From assembly GCF_910588395.1 (NCBI RefSeq), contig NZ_CAJUPA010000036.1:1-24799 (forward strand): 24,799 nt of DNA. Reading direction: 5' to 3'. The DNA is from an uncultured Faecalibaculum sp. (GTDB taxonomy: Bacteria > Bacillota_I > Bacilli_A > Erysipelotrichales > Erysipelotrichaceae). The translations under genes were made by a program, and so were the position numbers. The first letter of the stretch is position 1. Every line of letters starts with the position of its first letter. The notes beneath the pieces were generated by a model. It made no database searches, was not told where the DNA came from, and worked only from the letters and a program-made list of their open reading frames with translations. Positions 1-8,332 of the stretch are shown here, piece by piece.

Positions 1-83
1 GCAGCTTTGCGGAAGACAGGAAACGGGAAGAGATATCGTGTATGGTTTTCAGAGATTGGTAAAGACACGATTCCAGATACAGA
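1..83 (+). other. Probable 23S-5S rRNA spacer
   Basis: This stretch lies directly upstream of the 5S rRNA and carries no convincing open frame with a ribosome binding site. I infer that it is the internal transcribed spacer of an rRNA operon whose 16S and 23S genes lie outside the window on the left. I could not recognise the 3' end of 23S rRNA in it. Confidence 0.45.
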
Positions 84-189
84 TGTGGTCATCATGGCAG
101 AGAGGAAATACCTGTACTCATCCCGAACACAGAAGTCAAGCTCTCTTGCGGTGACGATAGCCGGAAGGCAAAAATAACACATGGCCACT
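84..189 (+). rRNA. rrf: 5S ribosomal RNA
   Basis: The 5S hallmark blocks are present in order: a loop B/C-like CCCGAACACAGAAGTCAAGC at 122-141, then GACGATAG at 153-160. The ends close as helix I: GTGGTCAT at 85-92 pairs with ATGGCCAC at 181-188 (eight pairs, one G-U). This gives a molecule of about 106 nt, shorter than the usual 115-120 nt; the 3' part between the GATAG block and helix I is compressed and A-rich. Short 5S rRNAs are known in Mollicutes and related Firmicutes. It is the distal gene of an rRNA operon and is followed within 10 nt by an intrinsic terminator. The exact ends are inferred from the helix. Confidence 0.9.
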
Positions 190-197
190 GAGAAAGT

Positions 198-226
198 CGG
201 TATCCGAAAGGGTATCGGTTTTTTTT
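198..226 (+). terminator. rRNA operon intrinsic terminator
   Basis: An 8-bp stem (CGGTATCC 198-205 with GGGTATCG 210-217, two G-U pairs) is closed by a GAAA tetraloop and followed by an uninterrupted run of eight T. It sits 10 nt after the 5S helix I and ends the rRNA operon. Confidence 0.85.
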
Positions 227-344
227 GTTTTCAGAGTACATGCAGACAGCACAGTCATCTGATCCCAGCCCCGGCCAGGGCCGCAGGGCCCCATCGGCAG
301 AGCGGGACAGTCTGCACATTTTGCCCGGGAGCCGGTTTCATTCG

Positions 345-353
345 TGGTATTAT
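345..353 (+). promoter_or_regulatory. Possible extended -10 promoter for the DUF1846 gene
   Basis: TGG-TATTAT at 345-353 fits an extended -10 element about 40 nt before the ATG at 393. No good -35 hexamer lies at the right distance (TTGCCC at 321 is 21 bp away). A promoter is expected here because the rRNA terminator lies just upstream. Confidence 0.3.
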
Positions 354-392
354 GTTGCGGAATGTGCTGAGACAATCAGAAAGAGGGACGAC

Positions 393-1853
393 ATGAAATC
401 AGGATTCGACAATGATAAATATCTGAAGATGCAGTCGGAACATATCCGGGAGCGGATTGGCAAGTTCGGAGACAAGCTGTATCTGGAGTTCGGCGGAAAA
501 CTCTTTGATGACTATCATGCCAGCCGGGTGCTGCCGGGGTTTGCACCGGATTCCAAGCTGCAGATGCTGCTGCAGCTGAAGGATCAGGCGGAGATCGTGG
601 CTGTGATCAATGCGGAGCATATTGCGGCGAACAAAGTGCGTCAGGATCTGGGGATCACATACCAGGAAGATGTCCTGCGGCTGATTGACGAGTTCCGTCA
701 GGCGGGTCTGTATGTGGGGAGTGTTGTGCTGACGCATACCAGTGACAAGGAGATTGCGTCGGGGCTGAAGGCGGAGCTGGAGAAAAAGGGCATTCCCCTG
801 TATTACCACTACCGGATCGCGGGTTATCCCACGGATACAGATCATATCCTTTCAGAGGATGGATTCGGCCGGAATGACTACATCGAAACTTCCAGACCGC
901 TGGTGGTGGTCACAGCACCGGGTCCAGGTTCGGGGAAAATGGCAACCTGTCTGTCACAGCTGTATCACGAGAACAGACGGGGGATCAAGGCCGGGTACGC
1001 GAAATATGAGACGTTCCCTGTGTGGAATCTGCCCCTGAATCATCCGGTGAATCTGGCGTATGAGTCTGCAACGGCGGATCTGAATGACGTGAATATGATC
1101 GATCCCTGGCATCAGCAGGCTTATGGAGAGATCACGGTGAATTACAACCGGGATGTGGAGATATATCCAGTTCTCAGGCAGATGTTCTGCGAGATTTACG
1201 GAAGCAGCCCCTATGCGTCTCCGACGGATATGGGCGTGAATATGGCCGGTTTCTGTATTGAGGACGAAGAAGCGGTGTCCCAGGCGGCGAAGCAGGAGAT
1301 CATCCGCCGGTATTTCTTCACAAGAAACCGGGTGATTGACAAACTGTGCGATCCGCAGGAGCTGAAGAAGCAGGAAATGGTGATGAAGCAGGCGGGTGTC
1401 ACGGTGAATGACCGGCGGGTGTTTGAACGGGCCCGGGGTCTGAATGAGGAAACCGGGGATTTTGCGGCGGCACTGGAGTTTGAAGATGGAACCATTGTAA
1501 CGGGGAAAAATTCCGAGCTGATGGGGCCGGCGAGTGCGATGATCATGAATGCACTGAAGTACAGTGCGGGGATAGATCCGCAGCGGCATCTGATTGATCC
1601 GGAGGATTTTGCGCCGATTCAGCGGCTGAAGATCAGCTACTTCGGAAATCAGAACCCGCGGCTGCATACCAATGAAATGCTGATTGCGCTGTCCATGACG
1701 GCGAGAAGCAACCCGGAGGCCAGACGTGCACTGGAGCAGCTGCCGGCATTGGCGGGGGCTCAGAGTCATATCACGTCGGCGTTGTCCGAGGTGGATCAGT
1801 CGGTTTTGAGTTCTTTGAAGATTCAGACAACTTTCGAGGCTGATAAAGTATAA
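393..1853 (+). CDS. DUF1846 / UPF0371 family protein
   Basis: A 486-residue cytosolic protein that matches my recollection of the DUF1846 (UPF0371) family in both length and sequence, with the family-typical start region (around FGGKLFDDYHASRVLPGF) and a glycine-rich P-loop-like element GPGSGK at residues 177-182 inside a TAPGPGSGKMATCLSQLYHE block. Structures are known for the family but no biochemical function is established, so none is assigned. I chose the ATG at 393, preceded by AGAGGG at 382-387; the frame is open back to 225, but that extension overlaps the rRNA terminator transcript end, has no ribosome binding site, and reads unlike the family. No clear terminator follows before the next gene, so cotranscription with the two small genes downstream is possible. 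Confidence 0.9.
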   Translation: MKSGFDNDKYLKMQSEHIRERIGKFGDKLYLEFGGKLFDDYHASRVLPGFAPDSKLQMLLQLKDQAEIVAVINAEHIAANKVRQDLGITYQEDVLRLIDEFRQAGLYVGSVVLTHTSDKEIASGLKAELEKKGIPLYYHYRIAGYPTDTDHILSEDGFGRNDYIETSRPLVVVTAPGPGSGKMATCLSQLYHENRRGIKAGYAKYETFPVWNLPLNHPVNLAYESATADLNDVNMIDPWHQQAYGEITVNYNRDVEIYPVLRQMFCEIYGSSPYASPTDMGVNMAGFCIEDEEAVSQAAKQEIIRRYFFTRNRVIDKLCDPQELKKQEMVMKQAGVTVNDRRVFERARGLNEETGDFAAALEFEDGTIVTGKNSELMGPASAMIMNALKYSAGIDPQRHLIDPEDFAPIQRLKISYFGNQNPRLHTNEMLIALSMTARSNPEARRALEQLPALAGAQSHITSALSEVDQSVLSSLKIQTTFEADKV

Positions 1854-1966
1854 TAAACGAAGTGAACACAGCTGGATTGTCCCGGGGGTTTGGGTTGTGC
1901 TGTCAGCATGACCGGACTGCGTTTCCGGGGGAGAAGGACTGTGTACAGGATCAGGAGGTTGCTTCT

Positions 1967-2251
1967 ATGGCAAAAACAATTCCGGCTTCCGGAGCCGGCG
2001 CAGTGCGGATCATTCTGAAAAATAAACAGGATTTCCACTTTGATCTGCGGTCAAAGGAACAGGAAGGAAACCGGACATCGTATATTTTCGATGTGTTTTA
2101 CGAAAATGTCAGCGGAACGCTGAACATGGCAGTGGAAGAGGGCGTGGTGAAAATCGCCGCGCTGAATCTGGGGCTTGGAAAAGTCATCACCCTATCCAAT
2201 GATGACAATCTGCGGAAGCTGGCAAACTACGTTCTGGGGCAGCTGGGATGA
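1967..2251 (+). CDS. Small hypothetical protein (94 aa)
   Basis: I do not recognise this family. The protein is 94 residues, without a signal peptide or membrane segment, and looks like a compact alpha/beta fold: alternating polar/hydrophobic strands (VRIILKN, HFDL, SYIFDVFYE, GTLNMAVEEGVVKIAAL) followed by a C-terminal helix (DDNLRKLANYVLGQLG). The start is the ATG at 1967, with a strong AGGAGG at 1953-1958 eight bases before it; the frame is open further upstream but lacks any such signal. Its stop overlaps the next start in an ATGA arrangement, so the two small proteins are probably made in a fixed ratio and may act together. Confidence 0.75.
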   Translation: MAKTIPASGAGAVRIILKNKQDFHFDLRSKEQEGNRTSYIFDVFYENVSGTLNMAVEEGVVKIAALNLGLGKVITLSNDDNLRKLANYVLGQLG

Positions 2252-2544
2252 TTCTTCATCTGTATGCGGTGGTGACTCCGCAGCAGGAGTCTGTGGTGGA
2301 AAAAGTCCAGGGAGAGCTGAAGAACCGGCTGCCAGGGATGTCCTTTTCGCCGGCTGTGCCGGAGTCTTCCCTGGAGAACTGCATGGCGTTTCATGCCACG
2401 GCAGGCTGCAGCCGCAGGGAAGCGGAGGATTTTCTGCACTGGCTGAACAATGATCCGGATGGCGGAGATGGTGAATACTGGGCTTATGGATTCAATACCC
2501 GGATGGCCATCCCCGAGCTGTATTATTTCCGGCTGGATTTCTGA
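2248..2544 (+). CDS. Small hypothetical protein (98 aa), translationally coupled
   Basis: I do not recognise this family. The 98-residue product has no signal peptide or membrane segment. It starts with a strand-like MILHLYAVV, continues with an acidic/polar middle, and ends in an aromatic-rich tail (GEYWAYGFNTRMAIPELYYFRLDF). A Cys-Ser-Arg-Arg-Glu segment follows the FHATAG block. Its ATG overlaps the stop of the preceding gene (ATGA at 2248-2251), which is strong evidence for translation of this otherwise anonymous frame. The gene is followed 33 nt later by a clear intrinsic terminator that ends this operon. Confidence 0.7.
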   Translation: MILHLYAVVTPQQESVVEKVQGELKNRLPGMSFSPAVPESSLENCMAFHATAGCSRREAEDFLHWLNNDPDGGDGEYWAYGFNTRMAIPELYYFRLDF

Positions 2545-2577
2545 AGAGGAATCGGAACAGACAGGAAACAAAAAATG

Positions 2578-2608
2578 CGGACACCCGTTCAGGATGTCCG
2601 TTTTTTTT
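2578..2608. terminator. Bidirectional intrinsic terminator
   Basis: A CGGACACCC / GGATGTCCG stem (2578-2586 with 2592-2600, one mismatch) is followed by eight T on the plus strand and preceded by an A-rich run that supplies U-rich RNA on the minus strand. It lies between convergent genes and can serve both the small-protein operon and the minus-strand NAD(P)HX-repair gene. Confidence 0.85.
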
Positions 2609-2652
2609 AGCAGGAGCGCCGATTCTTCGCTGGCTGCGGGGTATGCCGGGAA

Positions 2653-4197
2653 TCAGACAGTATGCTTTCCATCATTCGGCAGAGGGCTGTTTCCGGGGCT
2701 GTTTCTGAGCTTTGTCCAGACCGTGGACAATGAGCCGGTGAGATCCTGCGGGCTGAAAGCCGCCGGGTCTTTTTCAGATATGGCAGCGGCCTGGTTATGG
2801 GCCCAGACCCCGCACAGGGCGGCCTGCAGGGGGTTCTGACTGCCTGCCAGACCGGTGATGATGCCGCAGAGCACATCCCCGGATCCGCCTTTGGCCAGGG
2901 CAGAATCCGGACGGGCAAGAACCCAGGTCTGTCCGTCACAGGAAACACAGGTGATGTCTCCTTTCAGGACCAGCACAGTGCCGGGATACTGCCGGGAGAA
3001 CGCTCGGGCGGCTGTGACGGGATCTTTCTGCAGTTCCTGCGGGCTTATGCCGGTCATCCGGCTGAATTCTCCGGGGTGCGGAGTCAGAATGGTCTGGCCC
3101 TGTCTGGCTTTCAGCCAGGTCAGGTCCAGTAGGGACAGGGCATCTGCGTCCAGGACCAGGGTGCATTCTGTATTCAGCATCAGGGAGCGCACCAGCTCAC
3201 GGCTGGACGGGGTTCGGGACAGACCGTTTCCCGCAGAGACCACGCTCATTTCCGCTGTGGCTTTCAGAATTTCCGGTATGGCTTCTTCGCTGAGGAAATC
3301 CGGGTCTGAATGCAGGTCCAGCAGCATAGCTTCCGGCAGCACGCAGCGCAGGGGCGGCTGCAGGACGGGAGGCACAGCCACTGTCAGCAGGCCGATGCCG
3401 CTGTGAAAACAGGCTTTGGCACTCATTTCCATGGCGCCGTGCATCGTTTTGCAGCCACCGATCATCAGGGCTTTGCCGAAGGTACCCTTGTAGGACAGAG
3501 CGGACCGCCCTGGGAGAGCCTGACGGGCGACGGTTTCTGTCAGCAGAAACGTATCCCGGTCAGTGCCCGGATTGCCCAGACCAATGTCCAGGATCCTGGT
3601 TTCCCCGGTGCAGGGCAGGGAAGCGGGGAGGATGGTTCCCACTTTCTGTGTCTGCAGAGCTCCGGTGAGATCCGCATGGATCACAGCTGCGCTCAGCGGA
3701 CCCAGGGTCCCGTGTATGCCCGAGGGCACATCCACCGACAGAATCCTGGCCCGGGAGCTGTCTGCGGCCTGTGCCAGCTGCTCCCACAGGCCTGTCAGAG
3801 GCCGGGACAGTCCACTGCCGAACATGGCATCCACGATCCAGTCGTCCCGGGACAATGCGCTCATCTGTCTTAGTGCCTGTTCCGGATTGGTGACTGGTTC
3901 GATTCCTCTGGCGGACAGGATTTGCTGCTGCTGTGAGGAATCACTCTGGCTGAAGGCACAGGCATCCACGCCCTGTTCCCGGAGGATGCGCAGCATGGCC
4001 AGTCCGTCCTGTCCATTGTTGCCGGGACCGCACAGGATCAGGACCCGGCTGTCAGGCAGCAGCCGGGTTTGCAGCAGCCGGCACAGAGACCGGGCGGCGT
4101 TTTCCATGAGCACCAGGGAGGGGATGTGTTCTGTTTCGATGGTGTATCGGTCCCGTTCCCGGGCCTGACTGGCTGTTTCCAGAAGGTTCTCAGTCAA
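2653..4197 (-). CDS. nnr: Bifunctional NAD(P)H-hydrate epimerase / ADP-dependent NAD(P)H-hydrate dehydratase
   Basis: A 514-residue fusion of the two NAD(P)HX repair enzymes. The N-terminal YjeF_N epimerase half (about 1-215) shows GPGNNGQDG at 57-65 and VDVPSG at 155-160. The C-terminal ribokinase-like dehydratase half (about 230-495) shows LTPHPGEFSRM at 371-381, VLKG at 410-413 and AKGGSGDVL at 435-443, where D441 is the expected catalytic base. It converts hydrated NADH/NADPH back to the usable cofactor in the cytosol. The start is a TTG at 4197 that overlaps the end of the upstream Dabb gene by 8 bp; no upstream ATG is available without deeper overlap, and the family N-terminus (xxLLxxxQxRxxDRYTIE) fits this start. 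In the epimerase motif the usual second Gly of NNGGDG is Gln. Its length matches other NnrE-NnrD fusions. Confidence 0.93.
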   Translation of the reverse strand: MTENLLETASQARERDRYTIETEHIPSLVLMENAARSLCRLLQTRLLPDSRVLILCGPGNNGQDGLAMLRILREQGVDACAFSQSDSSQQQQILSARGIEPVTNPEQALRQMSALSRDDWIVDAMFGSGLSRPLTGLWEQLAQAADSSRARILSVDVPSGIHGTLGPLSAAVIHADLTGALQTQKVGTILPASLPCTGETRILDIGLGNPGTDRDTFLLTETVARQALPGRSALSYKGTFGKALMIGGCKTMHGAMEMSAKACFHSGIGLLTVAVPPVLQPPLRCVLPEAMLLDLHSDPDFLSEEAIPEILKATAEMSVVSAGNGLSRTPSSRELVRSLMLNTECTLVLDADALSLLDLTWLKARQGQTILTPHPGEFSRMTGISPQELQKDPVTAARAFSRQYPGTVLVLKGDITCVSCDGQTWVLARPDSALAKGGSGDVLCGIITGLAGSQNPLQAALCGVWAHNQAAAISEKDPAAFSPQDLTGSLSTVWTKLRNSPGNSPLPNDGKHTV

Positions 4198-4471
4198 AAT
4201 CCACCGTCATGGACCGCTCAAGCAGCGGTGCCATCTCCGCCTTGATCTGACAGTGATACGGATCGCTGGCGTAGGCTTCCAGCTGGCTGGCGGGCAGCTT
4301 CACCACCAGAGCGGCATCCATGCTCCTGGGTGAGTGCAGGATATCGGCGCCGCATTCAAAGGACTGCGCCATGGGGACATCCCGGGTATTGAGTTTGCGA
4401 AGGATGGTTACCAGCGCTTCCCGGTTTTCCGGGGTGGGGTTTTTGAGTTTGAATAAAACGATGTGTGTCAT
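4190..4471 (-). CDS. Dabb (stress-responsive alpha/beta barrel) family protein
   Basis: A 93-residue protein with the Dabb dimeric alpha-beta barrel pattern: an opening HIVLFKLK strand, a middle DAALVVKL strand, and the family-typical LEAYASDPYH segment before the final helix. Members form small ferredoxin-like dimers and often have no assigned reaction, so I assign none. The ATG at 4471 has AAAGGAG centred about 10 bases upstream on the minus strand; the longer open frame starting at 4588 would run through the divergent promoter of the flippase gene and is rejected. It overlaps the TTG start of the NAD(P)HX-repair gene by 8 bp, so the two are coupled. Confidence 0.85.
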   Translation of the reverse strand: MTHIVLFKLKNPTPENREALVTILRKLNTRDVPMAQSFECGADILHSPRSMDAALVVKLPASQLEAYASDPYHCQIKAEMAPLLERSMTVDFD

Positions 4472-4527
4472 TTCACTGCTCCTTTTCCCAATCATACCGC
4501 AGTCTGTATCTTCGGCCCATTGCTGCA

Positions 4528-4536
4528 TGGTATAAT
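4528..4536 (+). promoter_or_regulatory. Extended -10 promoter of the flippase-mnmG-divIC operon
   Basis: A perfect TATAAT at 4531-4536 is preceded by TGG, giving an extended -10 element. It lies 25 nt before the ATG at 4561, within the divergent gap next to the Dabb gene. The -35 position has no good match, which is usual for extended -10 promoters. Confidence 0.6.
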
Positions 4537-4560
4537 TTTTGATCGAAGTGAGGAGTGTCC

Positions 4561-6165
4561 ATGGAATCCAAGACAAGAAAGAAATCACTGATCCGAAGCT
4601 CGCTGATCAGCACTGGCGGTTTTTTTGTCGCCAAGCTTCTGGGTCTTGTTTATACCATTCCCCTGGCATCCATACTGGCCAGTGACGCCTACCTGAGCTA
4701 TTACGGGACTGCGTACCGGATCTACAGTTATGTTCTGCAGGTGTTCACTGCCGGTTTTCCCATGGTAGTGGCCACGATGATTGCCACCTATGCCACACTG
4801 GATGACGCCAGAACAGTGCTCAAAGTCCGGAAGATTGCCCTGCGTTTTCTGGCGGCGATGGGAGCAGCGGGGATGCTGCTGATGATGCTGCTTTCGCCGC
4901 TTTTCGGCCAGCTGGTGGCGGGAGATGCCCAGGCGGATGTCATGCGCAATGTCCTGCTGATTCTGTCCGTCGCGGTGTTCCTGGTTCCCATGCTCTCTGC
5001 CTACCGGGGGTATTGCCAGGGCATGGATGAAATGGAAGAATACGCGTTTTCCCAGACCTTTGAGCAGTTTGTCCGGGTAGGCTTTCTGCTGGGTGTGTCC
5101 TGTCTGCTGGTATACGGCTTTCATACCGACAGAGTCTGGGCGCTGTATGCTTCGGTGTCGGCCACGAGTGTGGCGGCCCTGGCCGGGCTGTTTCAGATTG
5201 CCCGCTATACGGATACATCCAGAAAACGGCTGGAGAAACAGGCTGCAGTACAGACTGGTGAACAGATCGGCACGAAAAAGCTCATCCGGGATTTCATCAT
5301 TCTGGCGGTGCCGTATTTCACCATGGCGCTGCTTGGCTATATCGATGATCCCATCAATTCCATTCTTCTGCCCTATGGCCTGAATCACTCCGGCTACACA
5401 CCGGATCAGGTCAATGTGGTGCTTTCGGCTGTCAACTACGTGGGATCCAAGCTGATTGCCATTCCCATGATCCTGGCACCGGGGTTCACCGCAGCGCTGA
5501 TTCCCCATATCACCAGCATGCTGGCGGAAAACAATCTCCGGGCGGTGCGCAGAAGCGTCCGGGAAGTGCTGTCCATCGTGTTCTATATCGCACTGCCGGT
5601 CTGTGTCTGCATCGCGCTGTATGGGCGGCCGCTGTACTATATCCTGTACTACACGGAGAATCTGGATCTGGCGGCATCCACCATTGCCTGGAATGCACTG
5701 GAAGGTGCAGCCGGCACGGTGCTGCCGGTAGTCACCTCGATGATGATGGCGCTTCGGCTGCGCCGTGCGGGGCTGAAGAGTCTGGCGGTGTACTCGCTGT
5801 TCAAAGTGGTCACGGTGGTGCCCATGGTCATGTGGCTGGGATTTCCGGGGGCGGTCATCAGCAGTGCGGCGGGATCGCTCTATGTGCTGTTTTCCAATCT
5901 CCGGGAGATTGCACGGCGGTACAGGGTTTCCTTTACGGCTCTGTTTCACCAGCTGCTGTTCATTGTCCTGGGACTTCTGTGCATGTGGGGGATGACGTCC
6001 CTGCTGAATGCGGCGGGACTGCAGGCTGATGCCGGCAGCAAGCTGATCTGTCTGGTCAAGCTGGCTGTCAGCGGGCTTCTGAGTATGGGGACGTATCTGG
6101 GTGTGACCTGGTTTTTCCAGATCCCGCAGACAGTGTTTGGATTGAGAGGCAGACGCCATGTTTGA
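4561..6165 (+). CDS. Polysaccharide/lipid flippase of the SpoVB-YtgP-MurJ (MOP exporter) superfamily
   Basis: A 534-residue integral membrane protein with about 14 hydrophobic segments and the family-typical N-terminus: a short basic tail (ESKTRKKSLIRSSLISTGGF) leading into TM1 and the LGLVYTIPLA stretch. Family members flip lipid-linked precursors such as lipid II across the membrane; the exact substrate here cannot be told from sequence. The ATG at 4561 has TGAGGAG at 4548-4554; the in-frame GTG at 4555 touches the ribosome binding site and is rejected. It overlaps mnmG by 8 bp. Its position just upstream of divIC resembles YabM of Bacillus, another SpoVB-like protein in the divIC neighbourhood, which fits a role in envelope or septal wall synthesis. 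Confidence 0.88.
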   Translation: MESKTRKKSLIRSSLISTGGFFVAKLLGLVYTIPLASILASDAYLSYYGTAYRIYSYVLQVFTAGFPMVVATMIATYATLDDARTVLKVRKIALRFLAAMGAAGMLLMMLLSPLFGQLVAGDAQADVMRNVLLILSVAVFLVPMLSAYRGYCQGMDEMEEYAFSQTFEQFVRVGFLLGVSCLLVYGFHTDRVWALYASVSATSVAALAGLFQIARYTDTSRKRLEKQAAVQTGEQIGTKKLIRDFIILAVPYFTMALLGYIDDPINSILLPYGLNHSGYTPDQVNVVLSAVNYVGSKLIAIPMILAPGFTAALIPHITSMLAENNLRAVRRSVREVLSIVFYIALPVCVCIALYGRPLYYILYYTENLDLAASTIAWNALEGAAGTVLPVVTSMMMALRLRRAGLKSLAVYSLFKVVTVVPMVMWLGFPGAVISSAAGSLYVLFSNLREIARRYRVSFTALFHQLLFIVLGLLCMWGMTSLLNAAGLQADAGSKLICLVKLAVSGLLSMGTYLGVTWFFQIPQTVFGLRGRRHV

Positions 6166-8017
6166 TGTACTGGTTATCGGCGCCGGGCATGCGGGGATTG
6201 AAGCCGCAGCTGCGGCAGCCCGCATGGGGGCGCAGACGTGTCTGGTGACAATGAGCCTGGACAGAGCTGGCTCCATGCCCTGCAATCCCAGTGTCGGAGG
6301 TCCGGCCAAGGGAATCGTCGTCCGGGAAATCGACGCCATGGGCGGTCTGATGCCCCGGGCTGCGGATGAAACCGCCCTGCAGTTCAAGATGCTGAACACC
6401 AGCAAGGGACCCGGTGTGCAGTGCCTGCGGGTGCAGAGTGACAAGCTGGCTTACAGCCGGTGGATGAAAGAGCATCTGAAGTCCATGGAGCATCTGACGG
6501 TGGTGGAAAACCGGGTGGAGTCTCTGGATATCGAGGATGGTGTTGTCCGGGGCGCCATCTGCAGAGACGGCACAAGGCTCTGTGCCAGAACGGTGGTGGT
6601 CACTGCCGGCACATACATGCAGTCTGTGGTGCTGAAGGGACACACGGCTGTGGAATCAGGCCCGGATGGTCAGCCTGCCAGCCAGGGCCTTTCCGAAAGC
6701 CTGCGGCAGGCCGGACTGCGGACCTTCCGGCTGAAAACCGGCACACCCCCGCGGGTGAAGGCGGATACGGTGGATCTGTCCAGGGGACAGGTGCAGCCGG
6801 GATCTGCGGACTTTCTGCATTTTTCCGAGGACACCCGCCGGGAAGATGTGCTGGCGCCGGAGAAACAGGAGACGTGCACCCTGATCTGGACGCAGCCGGA
6901 AACGCACCGGATCATCCGGGAACATCTTGCGGATTCTGCCATGTATTCCGGACTTGTCCGGGGAAAAGGGCCCCGCTACTGTCCCAGCATTGAGGACAAG
7001 CTGGTCCGGTTTGCGGACAAGGAACGGCATCAGCTGTTTCTGGAGCCGGAGTCCCGGGATCTGGATACACTGTATATCCAGGGGTTCTCCACGAGCATGC
7101 CGGAGGATGTGCAGGAGGAAATGGTCCATTCCCTGCCGGGTCTGGAACATGCGGTCATTGAGAAATACGCCTATGCCATTGAATACGATGCCATTGACCC
7201 GCTGCAGCTGCGGCCTTCCCTGGAAACCCGTCAGGTAAAAGGACTGTTTACCGCCGGACAGGTCAATGGAACCAGCGGGTATGAAGAAGCTGCGGGGCAG
7301 GGGCTGATGGCCGGCATCAATGCGGTGCTGAAGGTCCGGAATCAGGAACCTCTGGTGCTTCGCCGTGATGAAGCTTACATCGGGGTGATGATCGATGATC
7401 TGGTGACAAAGGGTACCGGCGAGCCCTACAGGCTGCTGACCAGCCGGGCAGAATACAGACTGCTGCTGCGCCATGACAACGCCCAGGAACGTCTGTCGGA
7501 CAAAGCCTTTCGCCTGGGGCTGATTGACAGTGCCCGGATGGAGAAGCTTGCCCGCCGCCATGAAGAAACCGATGCCCTGCGGCAGGAGCTGAAAGAGCTG
7601 CATATTCCGCCGGCCTGCAGCCACCCGGTACTGGAACGGACCGGACTGGAGCCACTGCGCCAGGGCAGCGATGGACTGGAGCTGCTGAAGCGGCCTGGTG
7701 TCACAGTTCAGGGGCTGCTGGGGCGAAATGTGGATCCGGAGGCAGCAGCGGACCTGGAAATCGCGGTAAAATATGAGGGGTATATCGCGAAAGCCCGCCG
7801 GGATGCAGACCGGCTTGCAGCCATGGACGCCAGAAAAATCCCGGAGGACATGGATTTTGATGCCATGAGCAATCTGAGTCTGGAAGCCAGGCAGAAGCTG
7901 TCGGCTGTCCGCCCGGAAACCCTGGGACAGGCCAGCCGGATCTCCGGCGTCAATCCTGCGGACATTGCGGTACTTGCCCTGTGGCTGGAGCCGGAGAAGA
8001 GAGGGGACAGGACATGA
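6158..8017 (+). CDS. mnmG: tRNA uridine-5-carboxymethylaminomethyl modification enzyme MnmG (GidA)
   Basis: A 619-residue FAD protein that, with MnmE, builds the (c)mnm5 group on wobble U34 of certain tRNAs. Visible features: the Rossmann GAGHAG at residues 8-13, the CNPSVGGPAKG block with C42, GPRYCPSIEDK with C275 (the position of the conserved reactive cysteine of E. coli MnmG), the TAGQVNGTSGYEEAAGQGL block, the RLLLRHDNA element, and the C-terminal YEGYIAKA helical domain that docks MnmE and tRNA. Length is normal for the family. The ATG overlaps the flippase stop by 8 bp and the stop overlaps the divIC start by 4 bp. In many genomes mnmG sits beside mnmE near the origin; here mnmE is not in the window. 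Confidence 0.97.
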   Translation: MFDVLVIGAGHAGIEAAAAAARMGAQTCLVTMSLDRAGSMPCNPSVGGPAKGIVVREIDAMGGLMPRAADETALQFKMLNTSKGPGVQCLRVQSDKLAYSRWMKEHLKSMEHLTVVENRVESLDIEDGVVRGAICRDGTRLCARTVVVTAGTYMQSVVLKGHTAVESGPDGQPASQGLSESLRQAGLRTFRLKTGTPPRVKADTVDLSRGQVQPGSADFLHFSEDTRREDVLAPEKQETCTLIWTQPETHRIIREHLADSAMYSGLVRGKGPRYCPSIEDKLVRFADKERHQLFLEPESRDLDTLYIQGFSTSMPEDVQEEMVHSLPGLEHAVIEKYAYAIEYDAIDPLQLRPSLETRQVKGLFTAGQVNGTSGYEEAAGQGLMAGINAVLKVRNQEPLVLRRDEAYIGVMIDDLVTKGTGEPYRLLTSRAEYRLLLRHDNAQERLSDKAFRLGLIDSARMEKLARRHEETDALRQELKELHIPPACSHPVLERTGLEPLRQGSDGLELLKRPGVTVQGLLGRNVDPEAAADLEIAVKYEGYIAKARRDADRLAAMDARKIPEDMDFDAMSNLSLEARQKLSAVRPETLGQASRISGVNPADIAVLALWLEPEKRGDRT

Positions 8018-8325
8018 AAGGCAGACGCAAAAGACGGCGCGGTTCAAATGATCTTCTGATATGCATTGGCTGTGTGGCAGGCAGTGCTTTCCTGTTCTGG
8101 GCAGGATGGCAGGATGTCCGGAATCTGCTGGAGATCCGGGAGAGCATTGCGGCCAACGAGGAGAAGTCCGCACAGCTGGATCAGCGGCAGAGCAATCTGG
8201 AAACAGCCCGGGAAAACCTGGACAATCCGGATTACGTGGAATATATTGCCCGGGGCCGCTATCTGGTGACGAAGGAGGGGGAACAGGTGTTCAAGTTCCC
8301 CAGTCTCCAGGAAGATGGCGAGTGA
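8014..8325 (+). CDS. divIC: Septum formation initiator DivIC/FtsB family
   Basis: A 103-residue bitopic membrane protein: a strongly basic cytoplasmic tail (residues 1-9), one membrane segment (about 14-31), a coiled-coil region (about 35-70), and the DivIC signature NPDYVEYIARGRYLVTKEGE at 71-90. It acts in the divisome with FtsL and FtsQ/DivIB. The ATG overlaps the mnmG stop (ATGA), preceded by GAGAGGGGACAG. It closes the flippase-mnmG-divIC operon. The order flippase...divIC is reminiscent of yabM...divIC in Bacillus, though the intervening mazG/rqcP genes are replaced by mnmG. Assignment to DivIC rather than FtsL rests on the C-terminal motif. Confidence 0.85.
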   Translation: MKGRRKRRRGSNDLLICIGCVAGSAFLFWAGWQDVRNLLEIRESIAANEEKSAQLDQRQSNLETARENLDNPDYVEYIARGRYLVTKEGEQVFKFPSLQEDGE

Positions 8326-8332
8326 ACGAAAC

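Noticed and set aside
225..392. N-terminal extension of the DUF1846 protein
   Set aside because: The added 56 residues begin next to the rRNA terminator, have no ribosome binding site and do not resemble the family; ATG 393 has AGAGGG.
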